From Phalacrocorax aristotelis (Eukaryota; Chordata; Aves; Suliformes; Phalacrocoracidae): a stretch of DNA of 64,000 nt. Where the stretch lies: positions 10,646,041-10,710,040 of the forward strand of contig NC_134279.1 of the NCBI RefSeq assembly GCF_949628215.1, read 5' to 3'. The stretch's first letter is position 1. Each line of letters opens with the position of its first letter. The translations under genes were made by a program, and so were the position numbers. Shown here piece by piece: positions 1-11,956 of the stretch. The notes beneath the pieces are model-generated. The model did not search any database. It was given only the letters and a program-made list of their open reading frames with translations, and was not told the origin of the DNA.

Positions 1-430
1 GAGTTGAGCCAGTCTTTTCCAGGTTCAGCTGATCTATAGCACAAATATAGCATACAGACTTCCACTTAAAAGCTGTTGATTGGTATTGTTTTGGTAGCAC
101 TGTAGTTTTAGTGATGTATTTAATTTTACATAAATATTTTCTCCTCTAACTAGTCATACCATGTCACCGGTTTAATGTTTTAAAATGTTTTTTGTTTTGT
201 AGCAGAACAAAATGATTCCATGTGATTTAAGCAATCCAGAAATACTCATGAACAGCAACTGCTCATTTCAACCCACAGTCAGAAAATTGCTGAGTTGTGT
301 TATGAGAGTAATAGATGCATTCAGCTGAAATCAGGATTGCTCCATGAACAAATACCAGAAAGAATAAATTTGCATTGATTACAATTAGTGTCAAACTGAT
401 ATCCTAGAAAACGTAATCTTAATTACAGTG

Positions 431-515
431 CCAATTTAGGAAATACTTAAGCACATGCTTAAGCATAATTAAGCATATGCTTAGTCCTTCATTGATTTGG
501 GGCCTCTTCACTGAA
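431..515. repeat. ancient amniote interspersed repeat with nested palindromes
   Basis: This stretch resembles an old repeat type common in turtle and crocodilian genomes and rarer in birds, in which variants of TTAAGCACATGCTTAA occur beside a segment like TGATTTGGGGCC. The resemblance is from memory and the family name is not assigned. Two palindromes are directly visible: arms CTTAAGCA/TGCTTAAG with a 2-base spacer at 446-463, and a perfect 14-base palindrome TAAGCATATGCTTA at 470-483. Confidence 0.45.
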
Positions 516-712
516 ATACATGTACAGGGCTGGCAGCCTCGCTGGTAAGTTCTGCAAAGTACATAACTGCTGAGCTCAGATTCTGATTTGTTAGTGTTAG
601 AAGAGAAACTGTAATTCATTATGCAGTTACTTAGTCAAGGGTTGCAGTTCCTGCTGGCGATGACTGTGGCTAAAATATGAGTGTAATCACATTAGGAATC
701 ACCTTAAGTGGG

Positions 713-756
713 AAAAAAAAAAAAACCCAAAAAAACCCAAAACCCCAAACCAAAAC
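713..756. repeat. A-rich / CA3-4 simple tract
   Basis: A run of 13 A at 713-725 is followed by irregular AAACCC-type units up to about 756. Tracts of this kind are frequent in bird DNA and often mark an old retroposon tail, but no retroposon body is recognisable next to it. Confidence 0.8.
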
Positions 757-1429
757 ATACTCTCTGGATATTTAAATAGGTTGACCTTAATTTTCTTCTG
801 TAGAGGGCAAGGCCCTAATTCTGGTCAGGGAAAAACATCCTGGAGGCCTCCCCTTCGCAACTGTCATGGTTTATGTAGTGCTGTGTTCAACATTAGCATT
901 TCTATGTGAATAATCATACCAATAGGCAGACGGATTGTTCCTGTAGTGCTGGGATCTTGACTTGACAGCCAGTGTTTTTTAAATCCAGACACTATACTGT
1001 TTGTGTTTTATTAATCTTGCGTATTTCTCTCTTACATCCGTATTTCATATTTCTAATTTGCATTTTAATAATCCTGAATAATGAATATTCATTTTTAAGC
1101 CATTGATCATAAAATCAGGGATGGTATGGATACATGCATTACAGGGAAGTAAATAACCACCCTCTGTTTCTAAAAAATACGTCAAGCACGGGGATCTTAT
1201 TCCTAATGCTCACTTTATATTACAACTTTACAGAGTCTCTTCACTTGACTTCTTAAAGCAAAATGTTAATTTAAAAGTACACTTTCATTTATTTACATCT
1301 TTGAGATTGGATTTCAAGGCAATTTCTTGTTATTTTCAGCATTTAACTGAAAAGCCTCTGAAGGAAGTTAAGATTAGAGGCCATCTCGATGTATTTAGTC
1401 TTCTATCAAAGCCCTATAGCTTTTGTTAT

Positions 1430-2060
1430 TGTAAGTCTTGGGGTTTCTTTTGCATTCTCTGGCGTGATACCTTTCCTGGTAACAATTTTTCATCCTCAAC
1501 AAATGACTTCTGTTGATGACCCTGGCCTTTTGTGAATATGGAATTAATGAGGGCATTTACTTTCATTCATGCCTCTGCTGTCAGCACATTATTTTTGCCA
1601 TCTCTCTGAATCTGATCTGTCTTCTTCACAATGGTTTTAATGTACTTGTGGAAAAATCTTATCTCAGCTTCTTGTACACTTTATGTCCATTTTCCATATT
1701 TTACTTCTCTTTCCTCATTTCAACTTCTACCTGCTTTATATTATATCTGATATATAAAACCTTCTTATTCTTGATTACATTATGCAGGTCTGATTTCATC
1801 CAGGTTGGGATCCTGTTTCCCTTCCCACATATTTGGCCAAATGAAATGCAGAAAGACTGAGCATATTATGCAGAAATATCCTATGAACAAACATTTCTTT
1901 TTTGCTTTCACAAACTCTTCACCTTCTTCACACTTGTTATTTCAAACTTTTTTCCTTGGATTTGATTGGTTGTGGTTTTTTTCTTCATTTTCTGTTTTAA
2001 AAGTTCAAGTGTTACAAAACTTCTCCCCTTTTTACGCTTAATCTCTTTTTGGTGCATATT
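1430..2060. other. T-rich, pyrimidine-biased block
   Basis: The plus strand is strongly enriched in T and C over roughly 600 bases. This creates overlapping open frames at 1301-1516, 1513-1860 and 1805-2041 whose translations are full of F, L, S, I and C. That composition is what a TTT/CTT/TCT-rich strand gives by chance and is not evidence for a membrane protein. No start context, splice pattern or known domain supports coding. Confidence 0.6.
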
Positions 2061-2269
2061 GTTACTTGTATCTCCTATGTTACTACAGAATAAGCTGGTA
2101 ACTTGATTCCCAACCCACTTTCTTGATTAGGAAGTTGCTTTATCTCCTTCTAAGTCTAGGAACAGTGTGATTTCTAACACCCTTTTATTGTGCATTGATA
2201 TATATCACGGTAACTAAAAACCAGCTAATGATATAAAGGAAACTTTTCCTTTCATAAACCTGTCTCACT

Positions 2270-2440
2270 GACAGAGCAGGCTGCCTGTGGCATGCAAATG
2301 ATCAGATGGCTTGTTTTGTTATTTAATGTGTGACAGGCATTAATCAGTGTTTGGGGAAAATAGCTTTAATTGATATGATCAATGGGATGACTTTTACTTT
2401 TGTGCCACTGTAACACCACTGATTTCTAAAGCCTAATTTT
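2270..2440. promoter_or_regulatory. candidate conserved non-coding element
   Basis: This is a low-complexity-free stretch dense in homeodomain-type and partner motifs: an octamer ATGCAAAT at 2292-2299, TGACAGG (a TALE/MEIS-type core) at 2331-2337, and TTTAATTGATATGATCAAT near 2366-2384 with the small inverted repeat TTGAT-ATG-ATCAA. This character is typical of vertebrate conserved non-coding elements near developmental genes. The call is inferred from composition only; no alignment was possible. Confidence 0.25.
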
Positions 2441-2949
2441 ATGCATGTGTTGATCTAAGTCTGATGGAAATGTCCAGGCAAGATGCAGAATTCTACAGGT
2501 CACTTGAAAAATACATTTAGGAGTCAGATGACATTGAGAAGTAGTTTTTTTGGCTGGATGAAGGGTGTGAAAGAATCTCACTATTAAGAGCAGAGCTTAG
2601 CTCATCTATGAATATCCCTTTGTATCCTCAATGATTTCATTATGCCTCAGACGAGCAACGTGACATTTTATTGCTCATCAGAACCCAAATGGGGTTGGTT
2701 CAGTGTATCTACACATGTAATCAGTAACATTTTGTCTGCAACTAGCTTTTTGTCTCCAAAAATAGCAATATATGGCACTCAGTGGAATACATGCAGATTT
2801 TGCTTTGGCTTAGTGTCTGCATTTCAGGTACACCTCTGATGGTGCCTGGATTTCTCTGGGAATCTGAAAGGAGGTGCTCTTACCTATAGAGAAGAGGCTG
2901 ATGCTGCTTTGTACATCAGTAACGTATTCAGACTGCAGAGGAGAAAAAG

Positions 2950-2981
2950 AACAAAAAAACCCCACACCCACCCCCAAAACA
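2950..2981. repeat. A/C-rich simple tract
   Basis: Runs of A give way to CCCCACACCCACCCCC and then AAAAC. It is a short low-complexity tract with no recognisable element attached. Confidence 0.75.
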
Positions 2982-3039
2982 GTACTCTGTAGCTAGTCAG
3001 TAGCTTTCTGGTGATGCTAACAGGCCTTAACATTGCATT

Positions 3040-3250
3040 CTAATCAAGAAAGTCCAAATTTTAAAATCTCATCAGCATCAGCTGAGTTAGCATCATTAAA
3101 GATCAACCTCGGGAGTAAACGATACTTGATTATAATGGCTGGTATTTATATTTATAAGCTTGGAGTGAGAGATAAAACAGAACAGTGAAATTTGTTAATC
3201 TGCTAATTCTGAACCATAAATCATTCATTTTTCCTCTTGAGTACACTGCA
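3040..3250. promoter_or_regulatory. candidate conserved non-coding element
   Basis: This non-repetitive AT-rich stretch carries several TAAT/ATTA-type and GATTA-type cores, a TCAGCATCAGCTGA segment with an E-box (CAGCTG), and TTTATATTTATAAGC. It has no open frame of note. As with the other candidates, the call rests on motif density and absence of repeat features, which is weak evidence. Confidence 0.2.
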
Positions 3251-4929
3251 TTTTATCATTTGTAAGTTAGCATCTTCCTAGCTCTTTTCCAAAATCTCAG
3301 TGCAAGCAAACGAGGTGTCCAATATAACTGTATAGAAACGTGTAACTGAGAAAAATATTGCTGATACAAGTGTGCAGAAGCGTTTCCAGCGATATTGGGA
3401 TTGGGGCAAAACAAGACAATGCTTTTGCTTCCTCCAAACCCATAATTCTGTTTTATTTAGCGTTAACTTGACTGAGAAGTTTTTAAAGCATTTTGACTTG
3501 GCTGTGCCTACTTGAAGTTGTGGGTCCCCTGTGATGCCGTGTTTCCTCACTTGTATTGTAGCCTGAGAGAAACATTTGGCTGATAGCCTGAAAGCTCTTG
3601 AAGAGAGTGGAAAATTGGGTTTGAGGTACAGTTATCAGTTGTGCTATTTCCGGGAGAATGTTAATTTGATAAATCTCACTTAGAAGGTTAGTGAAAAAAT
3701 AGTATCCTGTCTTCTGCTCATTGTAATATAATTTGTAAATGACTTTTCTTTCTAACTGGAGTGATGGGTGACTGTTTTCTCCTTTTGTCTGTACGTCTGT
3801 CTAGCTAAACAGGTGGCTTTTGCTTTTGTGAAGACTACTGGTAAATATATGAAAAATTAAGATGTAGCACTTTGGTTTTGGTTTGAACGAGTTTTAAAAA
3901 AGCTGACAAAGGCTAGGCAAAAATGTTACTGTATAAAGCACCAGTTTGCTCTCACGGACTACTCTGAATATGCAGTATAATATTTAATGTTAACCTTTTG
4001 ATCTGTCTTTGGTCTTGCTTTAAGCATTTGAGAAGAACTGGTAACTGTTAATCTGTCTTAACCTATCTATGTTTCTTGTCTCTGCAAGTGAAAAAAGTGC
4101 TTCCCACTCTAGTAATGCGTATTTTCTGACACATTATAAATACCATGGTACATGTTGCAAATACAGGCACTGACTAAAGATACCATCCTTTAGTATGTGT
4201 GTAAAGGGACTTCTCAAAAGTGGGTGTTAATTTTGGGCTTTTTTAAAAATTTGAAAATATTCATTCAGCTGTAAGACTTCCTTCCAAGGACAAACTTCAG
4301 GAAAGATCTTCACAAGTTTAGGATGTTTAGGAATATTTTTGTAACTGTGTTGTCCCTGAGGCCGTAGTCTTGACCACAGATAATAACAAAACAACTGTGT
4401 TAGATCGAGCTGAATGATGAGGTGGTACGGGGCAGTTGCAAACCCTTACAAAATTCTCCAGGCAGGCATCAAAAATATAACAAAGTAGAATCTGTACTGT
4501 AAAATTCTGGCTGAAAACTTTAAAGTAACCAAGAAGAATATGAATATTTGAAAGAAGTTTTGCTGGCTGAGATTGAAAAGTGGGCACGCTCCTCTATAAA
4601 TTACTATTTGACACAAGTGGATTTTTTTCTGTTTTCAAAGGGACTTCGGTAAGATTGTCTGCTGTGATCAAGACATATCTCTAAGATTAAATGTTAAAAA
4701 CCAAAACAGAATAGCAGGTAAAGAAAAAATACACTTTGACACACAAAACTAAAATGTAAATTATAATACTTCTGATGAAACAGCCTACAATGTAAAATGT
4801 GTGTTTGCTTCAGATGCATTTCACATCAGTTAAAAAAAGCTGCAAGGTTCACACTTTCTTTAGATCATTTTATGCTGACGTATCAGTTTGGTAAAGAGCT
4901 GTACTCCAGTGGGTAAAGGAAATGTTGTA

Positions 4930-5165
4930 CTCAGTCAAAGCTAATAATTGTTCATCCTGACATGGCATTAATGAAACGGATTCTGTTCCAATTACAAATA
5001 TATTTGCAAAATTGTGTGGCATTAAAGCTCTCAAAACAAAAAAGGTGGGGTGAATTTTGGATAGCAGTTGGGTTTACATCGCAGGTTTATTTTGCTTATT
5101 GCATTGACCAATTTAATTGTGCATAAATTAAATATATTCCAGTTAATTTGTTCCTGAAGCGATAC
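4930..5165. promoter_or_regulatory. candidate conserved non-coding element
   Basis: This stretch combines many homeodomain-like cores (CTAATAATTG, GGCATTAATGA, CAATTTAATTG, TTAAATATATTCCAGTTAATT) in unique, non-tandem sequence. It has the look of deeply conserved AT-rich regulatory DNA. This is an inference from texture; cross-species conservation would be the test. Confidence 0.25.
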
Positions 5166-7430
5166 CTGTTACGTGGGTTAGGAGATCATTGAGTAACACT
5201 TTTAAGTGATAGCAGTATGTGCTAGCTTTGAGCAGGTCTTTTTTCTGACCAATTAGTTATTGAGGAAAATGGGAAAGAGCAAAACTTAAGAGCAATTTCA
5301 CACAACTTGATCAAAAAAAATTTAGTTTTTCTGTTCTTTGTTGCTCTTGCTCCATCTTAAGAACTTCTCTGGGGTTTTGCTGCACATGAAGTTGGTTCTT
5401 AGGAACAGAGTATGAGCTGATATAGTGTGGGACACTGAGGCCAGTCCTTTTCTATCATAAGCACTAGACTCTCAGATAGTTCCACAAGGGCCTGTGTGGG
5501 TGGCAGATTTCCTCTCTCCCTTTGACCTTTCTACTGTGCTCATTTCCAGTCTATAGCTAGTCTGGGTCTTAGAGAAATAGCTCTAATTTGTAGCTGCCAA
5601 AGGGGGAGAGCTTGATCCGTGAATATTTAGACTCATATAAGCTTAAGAATACTTGTAATGCCATCCAAGTGGCATGAACTAAGTCTCATAAGGCCGATGT
5701 CTTAAAGATAAAAATATGGATGTTACTTGGTGCAATGTATATGTAATTAAACTTTGTTGCAATGGTGGGCAACAGAAGGTATAGGATCTTGGATAGAATG
5801 TTCAATGGATATCTCCTACCGTCTTGTGTATGCCTCAGCTCTGGCCAGATTTCCCCTTCAATGGAGGGGGTGGGAAGGCATGGACCAGTTGCAGAGCTGA
5901 CATTTGCAAAGGAAGGTCTTTCTCCTGCATTGGCTTTTCTTTATTATATGATCACTTTTGATAGAGGCTTCTGCTTCACCTCTTCTGTTGGTGCTTATCA
6001 TTTGCATAATTTCATCAAATATGCAGCCCACAGATTTCAGACTAAGAATGAACTTTGGACAAGTAGGGATGACACAGTCCTTTTAAGGCAGCTCTAATTT
6101 ATTGGGCTAATCCACCCTAGTTGCTTCCACCTTCCTCCGATTTCTCCAGTTCCTTACTTCCTGCGTCTGTGCCAACTGAAACTTTGCAGAAGCAGCAGCC
6201 CAGGGCACCTCTTCTTCCTTCAAGCCACTTGCAGCCTGAGGATTTCCCTAAGGAGGAAAAAAGAAAATTCCTTTGCATCTGTCAGTATGTCAGTCATTCA
6301 GGTACTGCAAGTTTATTCATAATTTTGACAATGTACAGGATATTACTCGATATTAATGTTCTTCCCAGAAGATTATAAAAACAGTAGGTATATTCAATTA
6401 GTAAAGCAAAATAAAATCAGCAGGCTAGATTTCTCTCCAGTTCAATCTCCCTTCTCAAAAATGGGAGATGTTGATTTGTTATCCACCTACTAAAAGAAAA
6501 AAATCAGCTTGGCAATTTATAAGATAGAGTCTTGTTACTGGGTCATAAATACACTCAGATTTGGATATTCCAAAAAATATTCAGTCTGTATTTGACAGAT
6601 GGAGAATTTTGCTTGGGAGCAAGAAATACTTGAAGACTTTAAAAGATCTCTGAAATGAATGGGAAACTTTCTAATCAAGGTCAGAGTGCAGAATGGCTGG
6701 TGGAGCTGTGCTCTGCAGGTTTGACAGCTGTAGTTTGAGTTGAAAGAGATTGCCAAGGCATGAATCAGCTAGCAGCACTAGAGGAGAACAGGGGGTGTAA
6801 CTACTGCAGATTACAGACTGCCGTAATGCCCAGCGTAAACAAAACTGGACCAGTCTTCTCAGTGGGTCTGGAAAAAAAACAGCCAGTGCAGACCATGTGC
6901 CAAAAATCAAAGCAGTCACAAAGAGGCACAAATTGTCAGGTGCTGTGTACATTAAAACAAAAGAAAACAGAACAGGCTGGTGTAAGAAGCACATTGAATT
7001 GTTGGGTAAAACAGAAAGATACTTGACCTTGTGGAGTTCTAAAGGGATGTGTTTAATGACAGTTGATACTTCTTAGTGATTAGTTTATCACCATGAGAAA
7101 TAAATTTTTCGAGACATTTTTCAAATGTCAATTTTATGATGAATTTAATTTCAACAATTTTCAGGGCTCTGATCACATGATAATGACTTATAAAAGCTGA
7201 AGAGTGCAATTTCAATTAAAGATGTGCAGGTGGTAAGAAATCTGCATATTAAAATAACAGATAGCTTAAAAATATTTTTTTTAACTTCTTTAGACAGTAT
7301 TTTCTTTTTTTCATTATCACGAGATGTTTGTCCTTTATCCATCTTTCCTATATGGGGTTGTAGCTTCATATACAAAGCGTTTTATTGCACATTATATAAG
7401 GGAAATTAATGGTATAGAATCTTTTTCTAA

Positions 7431-7467
7431 ACAGGTAAAAAAAAAAAAAACACACAAAAAAACCTGT
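7431..7467. repeat. poly-A / CA tract bounded by a 6-bp inverted repeat
   Basis: ACAGGT at 7431-7436 is followed by 14 A, a short CACACA, seven A, and then ACCTGT at 7462-7467, the exact reverse complement of the left end. The A-rich interior is ordinary simple sequence. The inverted ends are short enough to be chance. Confidence 0.7.
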
Positions 7468-9388
7468 AGGAAGCCTTATTTATGGTGAATAAGCACGCTT
7501 GGGTTAAATTCACCTGAGTTGTTTTCCATTCTACTTGCTAATAGCCTCTGTGGTACTGCAGAGATAAAACAGCATAAGTGCTTTGTTTTGAAGGAATACA
7601 ATAGCTGGCTAGCAAATTATATACAAAAAATCATAAAGAAAAATTTCTGGTGGTGAAAAAATATCTCAAAATTTCTTTAGACATCAACCTGTCCTTTTCT
7701 GGGAGGAACGGTATTATCAAAGAGTTTGTCATAGTTGAAGGGAACCTGTTCCTTAGAAACACACAGCAGGATGGGCTCACTAAAATATTTGCATTTATTG
7801 AGCAGAAAGCTGATTTTCCACAAATAAGAGATGCGTGATGCAGCAATTGGATTTTTCCAAAAAGAAGAGGTGCAGACAGAGCCGGTAACATATTCCTCTA
7901 GTGACTGTAAAGTTTCGCACAGTGCAGGAGCCACTGGGGCAGCGTAATTAAATATTGAGGTCCCAGTTGTGAAGTCTAGATCAAAAATAACATGTAAGTA
8001 CAGACCTTTCTTTCTCTGTGTGACTGAAATCCTAACAGTGAATGGGATTCAGTCAGACGCCTGCAATGAGGCTGGCTGCAGTCAGTTCCAAACATTGGCA
8101 CTGGGTCTGTTGCTTTCCAGAAGCTGTAGAAGGAGCCAAGTCTGGCAGCCATGGATTGTAGGAAGTCTTAACTATCTGCTCAGTAGTCTTGAGCCTGGAC
8201 ACTGTAGTGTGTACCCAAGCTCTTGTTAGGGCATAGGAGGAGTGCCAAGTATTATAATGGGGAGCATTTTGAAATCATTAATGCAGCAAGAATCAGGTAA
8301 AGGTGCCAAAAAAGAGTTAAGTAGAACAAATAAATTGGTGTGATTAACAATAAAAAATGGAGTCATATAATGGAACATTAAAAAAGTGATTAAAACAATG
8401 GAACGTTTCCCATGTTTAACCAGCATGACTGTTGCCAAACAGAAAAGTTGAAGACTGAACCCAGGGCAGGAAACACAATCTCAAAAGTAATTTTCTTTTT
8501 TCTCTTCTGGTGTTTTAGACAGGATCCTGAACATCTACCCATATCTCCCTATGGGAGAAGCGCTTGTGAAACCAGCACCAAAATAGAATAAAGTTTAGTG
8601 TTATAACTAAAACAGTAAAGTTGAATTCAGAATCTATTCTGCCATTTCAAAATAAATCCTGTACTCTTCTGTAGCCAACTTTGTATAGATTGTGTGTGTT
8701 AGAAACTTTTCAACGTTTACTTGTACTGTCAAAGCCAAATAGCTTCCAGAAAAGCACGTATGTTGATGTTCCATTTTAAAACAAAATGAAGGTGTGGAGA
8801 CTACACGGTTTTGGACACTAAAACACTTTAATTACAGGTATAAGCATTTTTATTAGCAGCTTGGTTTCTGTATTCTGCAGGAGTGACTATGTTCTCTGAG
8901 AGAGAAGTCAGGTGGGTTAGTACAGCCTTTTGACGTGTGGCATACACCTTCCTTTGGTTATGAGCGTCCTCATCCTCTCAGGCATCTCCAAAATTGGAAG
9001 AGATGGACCTGAGTCCTGGCGAATGTTTGTGGAGTCCCCTGGGTTTTCTCTCTGATTGTCTCTATGCTGTTGGTTATAGAATTGGGTAAAGAAGACCTAA
9101 TTCTTGACTGGCTTGTTCCAAGTCAGATGGTGCCTAACAACTGCCTGGTGCTGGCACTTGTAGTTTGCTTGTCTCAAATGGTCTCTGGATTTTTGCAACT
9201 TTAACAATACTTCAGAGGTGGCTTAGGCTTAAGTTACTTCTCTGTTCCTATAACTAGGTTATAAGAGTTAACCCTTGTCCTGCCAGGTCAATTCAAGTTA
9301 ATCGACATAATTAAATACTAATTGTCAGCTCGGATAACATAAGTTAAATTCTACAGTTGGTAATATATGGTAGCTAAACTGCAAATGT

Positions 9389-9460
9389 AGTTGAGGTTGG
9401 AAGGGACCTCTGGAGGTTGTCTGGTCCAGCCTCGCTACTCAAGCATTGTGGATCTCACTC
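9389..9460 (-). mobile_element. short CR1 LINE 3'-end fragment
   Basis: The plus strand reads TTGAGGTTGGAAGGGACCTC, then a TCTGGTCCAGCCTC-type segment and CTCAAGCA. This is the complement of the 3' end of avian CR1 elements. The terminal CATAGAAT units expected to the left are not preserved. The copy is only about 70 bases, non-coding and 5'-truncated, as is normal for CR1. Confidence 0.8.
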
Positions 9461-10927
9461 GTTGATAGACTGAGCAGGACTGGAGAGGGAAGCCAGATCT
9501 TATTTCTGGTTCAGTCATGTTTATAAGTGTTTCCATCTGGACAGTGTGTGTTTTTCATTTTTTGTTGGATTCCATATTTTTGTGGGAGTTTTTTTAGGTT
9601 TGTTTTTAAAGTAGGAAAAAAAACGTTTTCTTTAAGAGAAAATCATTGCAGCCCTGAAGGTAAGGCCTGTTTAAATAGATCTTTAGCTTTTCTTGGACTT
9701 AACTTTTACACGACTTAGGTGATATAAGAGGACAGGTATAAGAGACAAGGGATTATCTATATTTGGAAAGTAGCTATTCTGATTTATAAACTAATTTTAA
9801 GTTGGGTTGTTTTACACTTACTCATTTTACATATTTCTTTATGCAAATCATAGAGCCACTGTGCAATACTCACTACACAGTGGAACTCAACAAATGACAT
9901 TCTCTTGGCTCAAAAAGAGAAGAAAAGATTGATCTCATCTGCTTTACCTCACTGAGTCCAAACTTTGCATGAAAGAGATTAATAAAATGCTTTAGAGTGA
10001 ATTAGCTCTTTTAATGCTGTTAGTAGAAACTGTGAGAAATCAAGGGCAAGGACAGACAGAAAGCTTCTCAAGCTCAGTGAAGGAAAACATGTATTCAGCA
10101 GGTAAGCAGAGCAAAGACCAGCAGCACTCAATCCTGGAGAAGTGTCATGATAAATAGAAGGGAGGACACGTATAAGTTTTAAAATACCAGTTTCCAGACC
10201 TTGCATGGGCTGAAACAGGTTCAGGATCAGAAGGTAAACTGAGCTGTATGTAGATGCAATGGGCAATTCTGTAATTTTGTGATGTAACCTATGCTAGGCA
10301 TAGTCTGAAGTGACAAACATGTCTCTTAAAACAGCCATTCTGACTCTGCTGATGAATTCTTTATTTCTTCTCAGGCATCAGAGCTCTATGAACTTTTAAA
10401 CTCAACTTTCTCATTCTGTGCTTTTTCCCTACTTTCAGTAAGAAGAATTTAGAGTGGTTTCCTAAAAAGACACTCATATACATGAAAGGTTGGAAATGAA
10501 TAGAAGTAATTGTCCTTTCATCTTTCACACACTGGCATGCTAACACAAATCCATTGGAATTTTAGCAACTCTTGTCTTGAGAAGTTATTGTCAGGCTCTC
10601 AGAGAAAATCAGAATCTTAAAATTGCTAGATCACACATCTAATCACAGCTGCCTTTCTCTTCCTAAAAATTTTAACATACTGATTTCAAAACATCACAGA
10701 TATCTCTGTATATGTTCTATAGAAAATAAAGTTTGACATAGTTAAACTAGAGATGTAGTGTAGGCATTAATTCAAATTGCATCATTAGCCCCACCCATGT
10801 TACCCAGTATACTTTTGTTGTCATGGGTATGTTCACCAAAACCTGAAGTTGTATAGGGAACAAATCTTGTGGTGAAGTTTATGTAGCATGTAGTGGTGTT
10901 CCTGAAGACTGTGGGTGGCATGGAGAG

Positions 10928-10969
10928 GAAAAAAAACCCCAACAACAACCAAAAAATAAAAAACAGCTT
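10928..10969. repeat. A-rich simple tract
   Basis: Runs of A are interspersed with CCCC, CAACAACAACC and AAAAATAAAAAA units. It is low-complexity sequence with no adjacent retroposon body that I can recognise. Confidence 0.75.
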
Positions 10970-11590
10970 TCAACCAAGCTAAAGTAGTTAGGTAATAGTG
11001 CAGGGAATTTATACATAAATGCAAAGAAAACAATAGATAAAGCATGTGGAAAATATTTCAAGAGCTAGTAAGAAAGAGGATTTTCATAACATTTTTAGAT
11101 CAGACTTATTTCAGAAAACTAGGATGTGGGGTGCAAAAAGCTGCACACTACCGCTAGTGTTCTGCTCATGGCAGAATGGGGATAAGAAGTGTTAAAACAC
11201 CTCCTGAGGTTGATGAACACAGAAGCAAAGCTGAGGAGTTTACGACTGCAAAACCCATTTATTGTGAATATATACTATTATGACCATTAGGTTACTAGAT
11301 AAAAAATACAAATTCTGATCTGTATCTGGGCTGCTAAAACATTTGTTTTTCTTTGCAACTTTCCATTTGTAATACTATGGATTAAGGAGTTAAAGATAAA
11401 TGTTTTAGGAAAGGTGATTAAGCATGCTGGGCACAACTTAAATTTTCAAATGGAACTTAAGCATTTGAGAGTCCATGTGCCGTAGTCTTTAAACGGGGAA
11501 TGTAATAGTAACTCCTTGCTTCAAAACAAGTCAAGAGATTTCTCCTGGATAGATCTGAAGCAATGTGACTAGACTTGTTTGGCCCAGTAC

Positions 11591-11630
11591 CTTCTCTCTC
11601 TCTCTCTCCTTCTTTCTCTCTCTCGCTCTC

Positions 11631-11654
<24 letters not shown>
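11591..11654. repeat. CT microsatellite running into 24 T
   Basis: A slightly interrupted (CT)n/(TTCT)n tract at 11591-11630 leads directly into a run of 24 T at 11631-11654, the longest homopolymer in the window. The all-pyrimidine strand of more than 60 bases gives an artefactual open frame on each strand (poly-K with EREREG-type residues on minus, poly-F/S/L on plus), neither of which is a gene. Confidence 0.95.
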
Positions 11655-11661
<7 letters not shown>

Positions 11662-11942
11662 GTGCTGAGGAGGAAGAGAACACAGGGAAATATCACTTTT
11701 TAGCTTCAGTAGCACAGATACATTTCTGGTATATATACTTGATTGCTAGCTAGATAAATGGAAATTAACATTCAGACCCAGAGCTCCAGTTCACACTGTC
11801 CCTGTCAAAGAAAAACAGGCAGGCAGCGAGCAACTAGATGTGTCCAAAGGTATTTCTGCAAAAAATGCCAAGGGCAGAGATAAAGATACTCTGAAGGACA
11901 GTGGTAGAATCGGCTCTATACTGAAAATCTGATGGGTAGGAT

Positions 11943-11956
11943 AAAAAAAAAAAAAA
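11943..11956. repeat. poly-A run (14)
   Basis: Fourteen consecutive A. It has no recognisable element upstream, so it is reported only as a homopolymer. Confidence 0.9.

Larger units (their letters stand above)
1..9388. other. gene-free AT-rich stretch
   Basis: I see no supported gene here. The open frames are all under 120 codons, match no family I know, and lie in both strands without a consistent pattern. The content is unique-looking AT-rich DNA with short A/C tracts, one ancient repeat near 431-515, a T-rich block near 1430-2060 and three motif-rich stretches, each listed separately. From about 5170 to 9388 I see nothing beyond a poly-A/CA tract at 7437. A single small exon of a spliced gene could be hidden here; I cannot exclude that by eye. 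Confidence 0.7.

Noticed and set aside
1513..2041. Overlapping hydrophobic frames that could suggest a membrane protein
   Set aside because: The hydrophobic residues are a by-product of a T-rich strand; two frames overlap with equal character.
11457..11753. Frames with poly-K/ER-rich (minus) and poly-F (plus) segments
   Set aside because: They are translations of the CT/T simple tract at 11591-11654.
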